Shown here one piece after another: positions 1-8,938 of a stretch of DNA of 64,000 bases. How positions within the stretch are numbered: position 1 is the first letter of the stretch; each line of letters starts with the position of its first letter. The stretch is from Tetramitus jugosus. Its lineage: Eukaryota > Heterolobosea > Eutetramitea > Acrasida > Vahlkampfiidae. The position numbers and the translations under genes are program-made. The DNA lies in NCBI GenBank assembly GCA_937625935.1, contig OW569361.1, positions 62,001 to 126,000 on the forward strand, read 5' to 3'. The notes under the pieces were generated by a model. The model saw nothing but the letters and a program-made list of their open reading frames with translations, searched no databases and was not told where the DNA came from.

Positions 1-69
1 CCTTTTAATCTTTCTTCATTTACTTAAAGCGGGTGAATCGTTTTGCATTGGCTGTCGAGTTGCAATCTA

Positions 70-1185
70 CTAAGCCAGTTCAGCAATCACCTGTTCCACG
101 GATACTTTCTTCACAAGACTGGAGAATGGCCCCGTTATGAGATGTTGTTGACTCGATGTGAGTGAGCTGTTGTGTGGTATTGATGCGCCGCGCAAGTGCG
201 AAGTCATACATTGACGCAGATGCGACGAAGTCACTTTGGCTGTCTCTATTTGTTTCAGAGGTCCGATACAGATACTAGCCACGTGATCTTCATCAATCAT
301 ACAGCTCTCAAATGTCCATCCGGGCAATATTCTTCCATCAAGTCTCAAGCACGGCTTGAAATCAACGAGACAGGCATCATTGCGCGATAGATCCTCGGTC
401 GAGTATTCAAACTGCATTCTCTGTAATTCAATTTCAACCCCCATTCCCGTTGCTTTCATAAACGACTCCTTCAACGTCCAATAGACAAAAAAGTTTTTCA
501 TGACTGCCTGTTGTATGCGTTGCGGTGCTCTGTCAACCAATTGAAGCAACTCGGTGTTACTCATTGTGGCATCATCATTACCAGAGTCACTCGCCTCTGC
601 TATTCTCATCTCTCTCAACGGCCGTAGAATCGTTCTCCACTCTGCAGCTGTGAAACAACTGTTCATTGTATCGAGATAGTCCTGATACGGATTCACAACA
701 TTTTTACTCAAGCGAAAATGCACCTTCTCCACATCCAATCCCAACACTCTCGCTTCATTCACATCACTGCTCCCACTAGACACATAACCAAACAAAACGA
801 TATCTCCACCATGCGATATATTAAAGTCAATCACTGTCGCTTCATGAACACTCATTGTAAGCTGATTACAACGACGAACGAGATAGGGCTTATTTTTCTC
901 CGTCCTCTGAAAAACAACTTGACTCAAATTCTGTAGCTCCAAGTGTTTCATAAGATAGTACCGCATGAACACGTGACCTAGGCAGCTTCTCTTGGCATCG
1001 ACACGAAACCGGAATCGATTCATTCTATCCAACTCTGATTTTGGCTCAACCAAAGACAATAATTGGCTCCATTCTTGCTCTGTTTCTTGATATTGTTCAA
1101 TATCAATAAATCCTATCCAGATTGTTGGTTCTGTTTGTTGATGAGAAGACATGATTTCGTTGCTTGCAGAAAATTGTTTTTTCAT
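70..1185 (-). CDS. 4'-phosphopantetheinyl transferase (Sfp/AASDHPPT type)
   Basis: Transfers the phosphopantetheine arm of CoA to a serine of acyl- or peptidyl-carrier domains, activating fatty acid, polyketide or aminoadipate-reductase type enzymes, normally in the cytosol. The protein shows the family's signatures: an N-terminal F-R-x-D-A-K-R region, FNISHGG (the N-x-S-H motif), GLDVEKV (the G-x-D-x-E metal-binding motif) and WTLKESFMKATGMG (the W-x-x-K-E-x-x-x-K motif). A Ser/Asp-rich insert separates the two halves of the fold. The first ATG is at 1185 (371 aa). A second ATG at 1152 (MSSHQQ) would give about 360 aa and is equally plausible, because the residues between them look like leader. 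The region upstream in frame has only a GTG. It is divergent from the small gene at 1269. Confidence 0.9.
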   Translation of the reverse strand: MKKQFSASNEIMSSHQQTEPTIWIGFIDIEQYQETEQEWSQLLSLVEPKSELDRMNRFRFRVDAKRSCLGHVFMRYYLMKHLELQNLSQVVFQRTEKNKPYLVRRCNQLTMSVHEATVIDFNISHGGDIVLFGYVSSGSSDVNEARVLGLDVEKVHFRLSKNVVNPYQDYLDTMNSCFTAAEWRTILRPLREMRIAEASDSGNDDATMSNTELLQLVDRAPQRIQQAVMKNFFVYWTLKESFMKATGMGVEIELQRMQFEYSTEDLSRNDACLVDFKPCLRLDGRILPGWTFESCMIDEDHVASICIGPLKQIETAKVTSSHLRQCMTSHLRGASIPHNSSLTSSQQHLITGPFSSLVKKVSVEQVIAELA

Positions 1186-1268
1186 GCGCCACAACAAGCT
1201 TCTTTCTTTTGAGATCAACAGCACAAAAAAGCTGTTGAGGAGACGTCATCACAAAGCACACAGCAATC

Positions 1269-1652
1269 ATGACATCATCACCCAACATCAAGAATCCATT
1301 CGAAGAAAGAAAGAAGAATGCGATTCATTCGGCCAATCATCTTCTGAGTGCCTGCGCCAGAGAGTACACCCAATTGGCTCATTTCTACATTCAAGAAAAG
1401 AGTGGTCAACAAGATTTGACTCATCTTCAAGAAAAGCTTCGCGTAGTGCTGAGTCTCAGTCACTGCATCACACTCAACTCAAAGTTGTGCGCAGCGCAAG
1501 CCAAGACCATTTCGCAGTGCTATGCAATGACTCTGCACTCGACACGACATGAATTTGAACAAATTCCCATTTCTACAGTGGAAAGTTGTCTACAAGGTGC
1601 AATGACGTGCTTGCAGACAACAGGAAATATTCAGAAACAACAGCAACATTAA
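1269..1652 (+). CDS. small helical protein of unknown function, 127 aa
   Basis: I do not recognise a family. The protein is predicted mostly helical (regular Leu/Ala/His spacing through residues 15-110), is unusually rich in Cys and His for its size, has no membrane segment, and ends in a Gln run. The ATG at 1269 follows the divergent promoter shared with the phosphopantetheinyl transferase. An overlapping frame (from 1151) is longer at the 5' side but reads as Ser/Arg/His-rich noise. It could be a small adaptor subunit of a complex; that is a guess. Real gene status is moderately supported by its protein-like composition and its position between two genes. Confidence 0.5.
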   Translation: MTSSPNIKNPFEERKKNAIHSANHLLSACAREYTQLAHFYIQEKSGQQDLTHLQEKLRVVLSLSHCITLNSKLCAAQAKTISQCYAMTLHSTRHEFEQIPISTVESCLQGAMTCLQTTGNIQKQQQH

Positions 1653-2068
1653 GTTGATGGTTGTATTCAAAACGCGAATCGGATCTACCGATTCCCCGCT
1701 GTGGAAATGACGTCATCATCGGAGTTTTTTGCTTCTACAATGCTCGTTGAATCAGGAACGAATAGTCAAAGCTTGCTAGGAGTGTATCACAGCCACTCTG
1801 TAATTCCTCAAGTTCAACAAACTGTTCAGATGGTAGTAGTCGTCGAAGAGCCTGCCAGCCACACTAGCTTCCAACCCTTCAAATTTTCCATTTTCCCTGC
1901 CGTGTCGCAAAAAAAAGCTCACAAACGAAAAACCTCAGCAACAAAATCAAAACAAATTATTGTGCGCCATTATTGATTGTGATCACACAAAAAGGAACCC
2001 AATATTTTTATTTGCATCAATAACAACAACCACCAATATTTAATTATCAAATAATCAAATAACAAAAA

Positions 2069-2802
2069 ATGTTTCTCGTCGATTGGTTTTATGGAATTTT
2101 AGGCATGCTTGGCCTGTACAACAAGTCTGGTAAGATTTTGTTCTTGGGATTGGATAATGCCGGTAAAACAACTCTGTTGCACATGTTGAAGAGTGAAAAG
2201 CTTGCTCAACACAATCCAACTCAACATCCAAGTATGTAGTCTATAGACACACACACACATGATAATAAGCAACAATCAATAGCTATTGTTACTGTTACTA
2301 TTGGTTGCTATTGCTTGAAATATTGTTTGAAAAAAAAAGCTAACAATTGCGTACTTTTTCATTGTACCATTTTCTGATCGATACAATAGACTCTGAGGAC
2401 TTGACAATGGGCAACTTGTCATTCAAGGCTGTTGACTTGGGTGGTCACGAATTGGCCAGAAAGCTATGGAGAGATTATTTTTGCGATGTGAGCGCCATTG
2501 TTTTTTTGGTTGACGTCGCTGATGCCAAGCGATTCCAAGAATCGCGCAAAGAACTCACCAGTCTATTGGCTGATGAACAATTGCAATCCATTCCATTCTT
2601 GATCCTCGGTAACAAGATTGACAAGTCTGGTGCAGTGTCAGAAGATGAACTCAAGGGATACTTGGGATTGCATGGCCTAACTACTGGAAAGGATGAGAGG
2701 AAAGCTGATGGAAGCTTCCGTCCACTCGAAGTTTTCATGTGCTCCATTATGAACAATCAGGGATATGGTCAAGGATTCCGTTGGTTAGCTAATTATTTCT
2801 AA
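2069..2802 (+). CDS. SAR1: SAR1 small GTPase (COPII coat), two exons
   Basis: GTPase that starts COPII coat assembly at ER exit sites by inserting its N-terminal amphipathic helix into the membrane and recruiting Sec23/Sec24. Exon 1 is 2069-2231 and encodes the hydrophobic N-terminus ([14 protein letters not shown]) and the P-loop GLDNAGKTT. The intron is 2232-2389 (GTATGT...AATAG) and carries a CA-dinucleotide run. Exon 2 (2390-2802) gives DLGGHELAR (switch II, the Sar1/Arf-type G-G-H) and NKID (G4). The join is in phase (a|ac, Asn) and restores the family's P-T-x-x-P-x-S-E sequence. Total length is 191 aa, the usual Sar1 size. The far C-terminus matches the family's G-Y-G-x-G-F-R-W-L-x-x-Y pattern. 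Confidence 0.95.
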
Positions 2803-3255
2803 GATAGACAATCACTCTCTCTCTCAGTGTATGTGCGTGTGCGTGTCTCTCTCTATTCTCTGTCTCCATCTGTGCGTTTCTTTTGTCTGTCTGCTGTCTG
2901 TGTGTAATCTTGTGTGCATCTTCTTGATGTGTGAGGTTACAGAGCAACACTTTAGCACAACCAAAGAAACAACAACAATAATAATATTTTGATAAGGAAA
3001 AGCTCTGCAAACCAAGTGGTCAAGGAGCGATTCGAAACCGTGTGTAATCTATAAAGGAATTCCTCAAAAACTCCATCTTTTGCTTACATTATTCGGCTAC
3101 AATGAACTGTGTGTGCCGATGCGAATTTGCAGAAATGCAGCTTGATTGTCTTCTGGGGATCAAAGTTCTCCTCTCAAAGAACAACAAACCACACAACAAA
3201 AACAACAACAAGAATAACAAGCAGAAGAGAGACAAGAATCATCATCATCAATCAT
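2803..3255 (+). other. intergenic region with CT/GT low-complexity tract
   Basis: Stretch between SAR1 and the nucleotidyltransferase gene. Roughly 2813-2910 is a run of TCTCTC, GTGTGC and TGTCTG units typical of a 3' UTR microsatellite. The part from 3100 to 3255 is open in the frame of the next gene but encodes only Lys/Asn/Thr/Ile-rich low complexity, so I read it as leader rather than coding. Confidence 0.5.
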
Positions 3256-4326
3256 ATGATTCCACAAACACTAGTTTCCCTCGTTCGACAACATTTGCTC
3301 CAACTGGAGAAGGAAAAGAATATATGCATCTTGTTTGCTGCCGATGCCGGTTCAAGGTCCTATGGTTGGTCCAGTCTGCACTCTGATTTTGACATTCACA
3401 TGATTTATTGTCATCATTCGAGTCATTACTTGACTATTCAACCCATTGATACCAATATTGAAATATCCAAGATTGTTTCCATTCCCAAGAGACATCTCCT
3501 GTTGTTGCAACAGAGACAAGAACAACAGCAGAAGCGCGGACATGAGACACAGGTGCAATGGAGTAAAGAGGATACTGTACTGGTGAAGCATCAAACAGAA
3601 GACGATTCTTACGAAGACAAGGACACAGAGTCAACCATGATTGAAATTGAGTTGAACATTGTTGGTTATGAACTAAAGAATTTCTTGGCCTTGTTTGGAA
3701 AATCGAATCCGGCCATGGTTCACATGCTACACACCCCAGTGCTCTATCATCATTATGTGAGGCAGCATGATACGTCGTTTGATTTTGCAAAGCAGGTACA
3801 AGAGTTGTGCCACCAGGATGTTTCTAGGCGCGTTATTGTTCAAAGTCTGTTGGATCTCGCTCGAAAGAATATTCAAAAGTATATCGTACGATTGAATGAG
3901 AGCAAGGAAGTGGCTCGTGGCACTAGTGCTGCTACGCCATCTGTTACTAGCGTTAGAGTCAAGGTTTATCTCTATTTGTTGCACCACTTGTTTTACATAG
4001 GTTACATTTATCGGAGGCACAAGCAATACAGGAATCAAACGCCGCTACCACCTTTGCAATTTGAACAATTGATGAATGACGCACCAGTATCTGATACAGT
4101 TCGAAACATTATTGCTCACTTGCTGAAGTTGAAGAGAGATTCAGTGGGAGGCGATGAGGTGTTTGTTCCACGTTATATTGAGCTCGAATTATTCATCTTC
4201 ATGACTTGGAAGGTGTACTATCGGTTCGCATTCAGTATGGATAGACACTTTATGAAGTTAGATCAATTAGATCAACTGTTTCGTCAATGTCTAAAGTTGA
4301 CAGATAGGGAGTTGATCGAGGAATAA
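3256..4326 (+). CDS. RlaP/YcgL-type predicted nucleotidyltransferase
   Basis: Member of the polymerase-beta-like nucleotidyltransferase superfamily, of the RlaP (YcgL) type; the substrate of these enzymes is not established. The 356-residue protein starts with a helix, then the signature AGSRSYGW (residues 31-38) and SDFDIHMIY (43-51). These give the G-S-R/G-W helix and the two metal-binding Asp of the fold (D44, D46). The following region (N-I-V-G-Y-E-L-K, K-S-N-P-A-M-V-H-M-L, P-V-L-Y) matches the conserved C-terminal half of the family. The start at 3256 is preferred: the frame is open back to 3109 but that part is low complexity. The family is mainly bacterial and phage-borne, so transfer is possible, but codon use and context look ordinary. 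Convergent with CstF77. Confidence 0.8.
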   Translation: MIPQTLVSLVRQHLLQLEKEKNICILFAADAGSRSYGWSSLHSDFDIHMIYCHHSSHYLTIQPIDTNIEISKIVSIPKRHLLLLQQRQEQQQKRGHETQVQWSKEDTVLVKHQTEDDSYEDKDTESTMIEIELNIVGYELKNFLALFGKSNPAMVHMLHTPVLYHHYVRQHDTSFDFAKQVQELCHQDVSRRVIVQSLLDLARKNIQKYIVRLNESKEVARGTSAATPSVTSVRVKVYLYLLHHLFYIGYIYRRHKQYRNQTPLPPLQFEQLMNDAPVSDTVRNIIAHLLKLKRDSVGGDEVFVPRYIELELFIFMTWKVYYRFAFSMDRHFMKLDQLDQLFRQCLKLTDRELIEE

Positions 4327-4400
4327 AATAATACATAATACGATCCAATACAATACGAAATTTGCGAAAGAGTTTCCTTTATTGTTTTAAATTACAATAC

Positions 4401-6914
4401 TTATGGAGCCATCGTACGCTGCATCTTCTTCCTTCTCATTTGGTAAATGTCATTCTGGGTTCGAGGAGCACCGACACCGCCAACTATACCGTAGCGAGTG
4501 GAGGATTCTTCTTCCTCTTCATCGTCTTCAGATCTTTCTCTCTTCAAGTTCCGTGCAGGCATAGCAGCATCAACATCACCCATGTCAGGCAGTGGATTGT
4601 TTCTCAATGTAGCCATCACATACTCGATATCTGGGAGAGGTCCATGGTAAACTGGCATCATATTGAAAATGTTGGCAACCGCTTCTGGTAAGCCATCGCT
4701 GTTGACTATTCGGGACATTAGCTGACTCTCTGTTGGCGTAATCTTGAGCATTTTGCCTACGTCAGGTTTATAGAATTGATGCTTGAATTTGTTAATGGTT
4801 TGTCGTGCTTGCTCCTTCTCAATTCTTGAAGACCGCTTCAATCCTTGTTTTTGTTGCTGCTGAGCAGCAGTTGCTTGGTTCAATACCTTATCTGTTTCCA
4901 TTTCATCATCTACATCCATTGTTTCAATTTCTTGAGTAGTACAAGGCCACAGATCCATGAACTTAAATCGGTTGACAATATCGATATACTTCTTGTCTGG
5001 GACTTTGTAAGATTGTTGATCTTCGGATATGGCCTCCGACTTTGATGCTTCGACTTCATTGATGACATTCGGATCACCTTCACCGTACTCAAACTCGAGA
5101 TACTTGTTCCAAATTTCAAGACTCTTGTCCTTTGGCATCGATCCCAACACTTTCTTGAATAGAACACGAGTATTGTTACGATCGTTCATGTGCTCCAACA
5201 GTTTCAAGTATTGCAAGATGTAGGCAGGTTCGTTCATGAAGCTCGGATTCTTCAATCCTCTCTCAAACACCTTGACAGCAACTGGTGCATTGTCATTGAC
5301 TTGGAATTCCATGAGTGCAGATGCAACATAGACATGATAGGTGCACTTTTCATTCTTGATCGCCTGAATAAACACTTGTCTTGCTCGATCGACACCGAAT
5401 CGACGTCGAACAAACTTTTGATACTGAATCGTGACGATAGAGTCCTGTCTGTGCTTCATCAAATCCTCATAGATTTGCGCTGCCTTATCAAAATTCTTCT
5501 TTGTCTCCTCATAGTCCGCATAGGCAAAATGAATGAGAATATTGTCTGGGAGTGCCTTGACTGCTCGTTCAAACATGCGACTCGCTTCATCATGTGCCGA
5601 ATAGGATGCGAGATACATGGCCGCTTCATACCAAATCTCTGGATAGTGATAGAGACAGAGCAGTGCTTGTTCATAGGTGAACATGACTCTCTGACGCACC
5701 TCTTCAATACTCAATCGCTGTGTATTCCTCTTTTCAAACGCAATCAAATGTCTCCAAATCTTCTTTTGTTGTTCTTCCTTGTCGAGACCAGATGGTGGTC
5801 TGGCCAACATGTTCAACAACAAACCTTCGCGAATATTCTTCTTTTCCTTGTACTTTGTCCAAGCGAGCTTGTATCGGGGCATATTCTCTGACAACACTTG
5901 TTTGGCCATTGGTTTTGCAAACTCATTCTCAAACTGTTCATACTCGTGCCACACATTGTTCAAATCGTGCATTGGAATCATGAGAATCCGTTGATAAATA
6001 TCCCTAATGCTCTTCAGCTTGTTCTGATGATCAAACTGCATATTGTACTGCGATTTCTGCAGTTTCATATATCGAATGAGATTGCGCCAAATATCGGTCG
6101 AATTGACATCTTTTCCCACATGATCACAAGCGTACTTGTACGCACGAATCACCTCGTCCAAATCACCTTGATTAATTGCGGATTCGGGCATGCTTTGAAC
6201 ACTGATCGGATTCAAATTCTTTCTGCTTTCAATGTACTGCAAATAGCTCTTCCACAGCTCGACATTGAGACAGTTCATGAGACATTTGCGAAAAATGGTT
6301 TCTGCTCGCTTGGTATTGTTAAACTTTAGCTCGTGTTCTGCATAGAATTTCCAGTAGCGTCCAGCCGTGGGAAACACTTGAAAGAATCGTTCATAGTATG
6401 GTCGTGCATCTTCTATTCTCATCGAGTTGACCTCTGTCATCAAAATCTATCACACGTGTAGATATAACAACAATAACAATAAAAAAAAAAGCAAAATGAT
6501 TCACAACAAGATCAACAAAAAAAAATCAGAGAGTAGAGTTTTAACATGTGTTTTATGGTGGTGAAAGCTACAATAGTGAATAGGATTAGTAGAACTACGT
6601 ACAGTCCATGCTTCAGTGTCATACTTGTCCTTTTCGATTCGATCTTCTGCTTCTTCAATCTTTGTATTGTCTGTTTTGATACGAGTGTACACTGTTGTTG
6701 CTGCTGTGGTAGTAGAAGGTGGTGATGATGATGATGATGATAAAGCTTGAGCATCAGAAGGAGAAGAAGCACTCAAAGTGGCAGTGGTCGTGGTGTTGGA
6801 TGGTGATGCTGGCAGTGCACCAGGAGGAGAAATGTTGGGTGGTGGTAGGTTATGATAGGCAGGAGGCTCTTGTTTTATAATGGGTTGATTGTGATAATCA
6901 TTGTTTGATTGCAT
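4401..6914 (-). CDS. CSTF3: cleavage stimulation factor subunit CstF77 / Rna14, two exons
   Basis: Scaffold of the pre-mRNA 3'-end cleavage and polyadenylation machinery, built of HAT (half-a-TPR) repeats that dimerise and bind CstF64 and CPSF. Exon 1 is 6603-6914, a Pro/Ser/Thr-rich N-terminus ending in I-E-K-D-K-Y-D-T-E-A-W-T. The intron is 6447-6602 (GTACGT...GATAG). Exon 2 is 4401-6446 and continues I-L-M-T-E-V, giving the canonical first HAT repeat across the junction (Y-D-x-x-A-W...A-R-x-x-Y-E-R...F-P-x-x-x-R-Y-W-K). HAT repeats run to about residue 570. A Suf-domain-like region follows, and the C-terminal tail (P-x-I-E-Y-V, then acidic/basic) is typical of the family. Total 785 aa. It is convergent with the nucleotidyltransferase. 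Confidence 0.92.
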
Positions 6915-7182
6915 CCTTTCTATTATATATTTTATTGATTGGTTGATTGGTTGTTGCTCTGATTGGAGGAGATAAAGTCCACACACAAAATCCTCTCTCG
7001 CTTGGTTGTTGTTGGTTGTTTTTTTTTGCTGCGTAGTAATGAAAAAAATTGCACACAAATTGTTGTTCGCTGATTTGATGGAAGATCGCTCACCGCAGCA
7101 TAACGGGAAAAAAAAGAACTGCACGGTTGCTTTGGCAGTTCGTTCGTTTGTTTCAAGTCGAGTTTATTTGAAAGCAAGTGGC

Positions 7183-8763
7183 TTATGGTCTGCATCTGCC
7201 CATGTATCTTGGGTACAAACATGCTTGTCTGACACTTCTTAGTCCCAGCAACCACATCATGTATCTTTCCATACCTAGTCCGTAACCACCAGACTTTGAT
7301 GTACCGTACTTTCTTTGGTCGTGATACCAGTAGTATGGAGCAGAGTCAATCTTTTCTCTGGCATAGCCCTCCATCAACTCTTCATAGTTGTCCAGACGCA
7401 TGCTTCCTCCAATAACCTCACCAACACCTGGCAACAACAAGTCAACAGAGTCGGTCAATGATTTGTCTTCCTCGGACTTCTTCATGTAGAATGCCTTCAT
7501 GAATCCAGGGAATCTGCACATGAGCACAGGCTCACCAATCTTTGCCATCATGGCTCTCTCTGGTGCATCGGTAATATCTTCACCAAACTGATAAGGTTGT
7601 TCAGTCTCAGGGTTCAAGATACCGTTTTCGTTACAGAATTTGATACAGTCCTCATAGGTCATTCTCTTGAATGGCTTCTTGAACAAGAGTTGTTGAGCGT
7701 TAGGGTTAATCTTGAGCAACATGTCACCAGCCTTGTCGAACACACGTTGTGTCACATCGACAATCAAGTCTTCCATGGCGTCCAACAGATCGTCAAAGGA
7801 CAAGAATGGCATTTCAGCTTCCACATGGGTATACTCTGACAAATGTCTCAAGGTGTGAGATCTCTCAGCACGATAGGATTGAGCGATACAAAAGACATCA
7901 CCAAGTGCTGGACAGGCAGTTTCCAGGTACAATTGACTGGATTGAGTCAAGAATGCCTGTTCACCAAAGTAGTCCAACTTGAACAGTGTGCTACCACCTT
8001 CGACTTGAGTTTGGACCAATGTTGGTGGAGTAATTTCATAGTAACCCTTGTTGAAGTAATGGTCACGGAAGCAGCTCGTGATGACAGAACGCATCTTCAT
8101 AATAGCAGATGTGTGTTCACCTCTCATGGCCAAATGTCTCTGGTCAAAGAGAACATCAGGGTTGGCATCTTCGTTCAATGGGAACAGAGCAGGTGCCTTA
8201 CCGACCAAGTACCAGTAGTCAGCTTGCAATTCAAAGCCACCAACAGCTCTTTGATCAGCCTTGATGACACCATGCACGCAAATGGTTGCTTCCTTGTTCA
8301 ATTCTTGAAGTGCGTCCAATGATTCACACAAAATTCCGGTCAAAACAACTTGCAAGAATCCAGAACCATCTCTCAAGACAACAAAGATCAACTTCTTGGA
8401 TTGGGAACGAATGTTGTGGCACCAGCCAAACACCTTTACACGCTTGCCATCAAAGTCACTGCACTGTCTAATCTTGATCTTGGTTGCAGCTGGGAGGGAT
8501 GGATCTTCTTCAATCTTGATGGTTGCTGCTTGCTTGAGTCTCTCTTCAAGTGCCTTTCTTTCTCTCTCTTCCTTCTCAAGACGCTTCTTCTCTGCCTCAG
8601 CTTCCTTCTTCTTTATCTTGTCAAGCTTTTTGAGTTGCGCTTTTGAAATCTTCTTCTCACCACCTTCTTCAACTGAATCACCTTCAGTAGGTTGTTCAAC
8701 AGTTGTTGGAGTTGTGGTTGTTGTTTCTTCAACTGGTGGTTGTTGTTCTGTTGTCGTTGACAT
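7183..8763 (-). CDS. NARS1: cytosolic asparaginyl-tRNA synthetase
   Basis: Class II aminoacyl-tRNA synthetase that charges tRNA-Asn with asparagine in the cytosol. The 526-residue protein has a Thr/Glu-rich start, a charged Lys/Glu helix (about residues 40-85, a eukaryotic extension), an OB-fold anticodon-binding domain (R-V-K-V-F-G-W-C-H-N-I-R-S-Q) and a class II core. Motif 2 is seen in F-C-I-A-Q-S-Y-R-A-E-R-S-x-T-x-R-H-L-S-E-Y-T-H-V-E-A-E, and motif 3 in G-L-G-M-E-R-Y-M-M-W-L-L-G. The Y-Y-W-Y-x-D-Q-R-K-Y-G-T stretch and the C-terminal C-L-Y-P-R-x-x-x-R-C-x-P separate AsnRS from AspRS. The ATG at 8763 is chosen because the frame upstream (to 8856) reads as leader. Confidence 0.95.
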   Translation of the reverse strand: MSTTTEQQPPVEETTTTTPTTVEQPTEGDSVEEGGEKKISKAQLKKLDKIKKKEAEAEKKRLEKEERERKALEERLKQAATIKIEEDPSLPAATKIKIRQCSDFDGKRVKVFGWCHNIRSQSKKLIFVVLRDGSGFLQVVLTGILCESLDALQELNKEATICVHGVIKADQRAVGGFELQADYWYLVGKAPALFPLNEDANPDVLFDQRHLAMRGEHTSAIMKMRSVITSCFRDHYFNKGYYEITPPTLVQTQVEGGSTLFKLDYFGEQAFLTQSSQLYLETACPALGDVFCIAQSYRAERSHTLRHLSEYTHVEAEMPFLSFDDLLDAMEDLIVDVTQRVFDKAGDMLLKINPNAQQLLFKKPFKRMTYEDCIKFCNENGILNPETEQPYQFGEDITDAPERAMMAKIGEPVLMCRFPGFMKAFYMKKSEEDKSLTDSVDLLLPGVGEVIGGSMRLDNYEELMEGYAREKIDSAPYYWYHDQRKYGTSKSGGYGLGMERYMMWLLGLRSVRQACLYPRYMGRCRP

Positions 8764-8938
8764 TTCGCTTTGTTTTTTTGTTTTTCTTTGTTGATTTTTT
8801 GTGTGGATTTTTCGCTCACTGATTCCTTTTTCTCCTACTGTGTTGATTCCGCCCACACTTTACAAAACAGAAAACTCCTATGCATCAACCAAAAGCGAGT
8901 GCACTTGACAAAAACGAGCGGAATTCCCAGTGTAGCTC

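Noticed and set aside
1701-1976. 91-codon open frame upstream of SAR1
   Set aside because: Ser/Val/Lys-rich with no conserved look, and it runs into the A-rich SAR1 leader. It may be leader sequence; I could not support a gene.
5190-5891. 233-codon frame antisense to CstF77
   Set aside because: Lies wholly inside the CstF77 coding exon, is Leu/Cys/Ile-rich as expected from the reverse complement, and has no recognisable motif.
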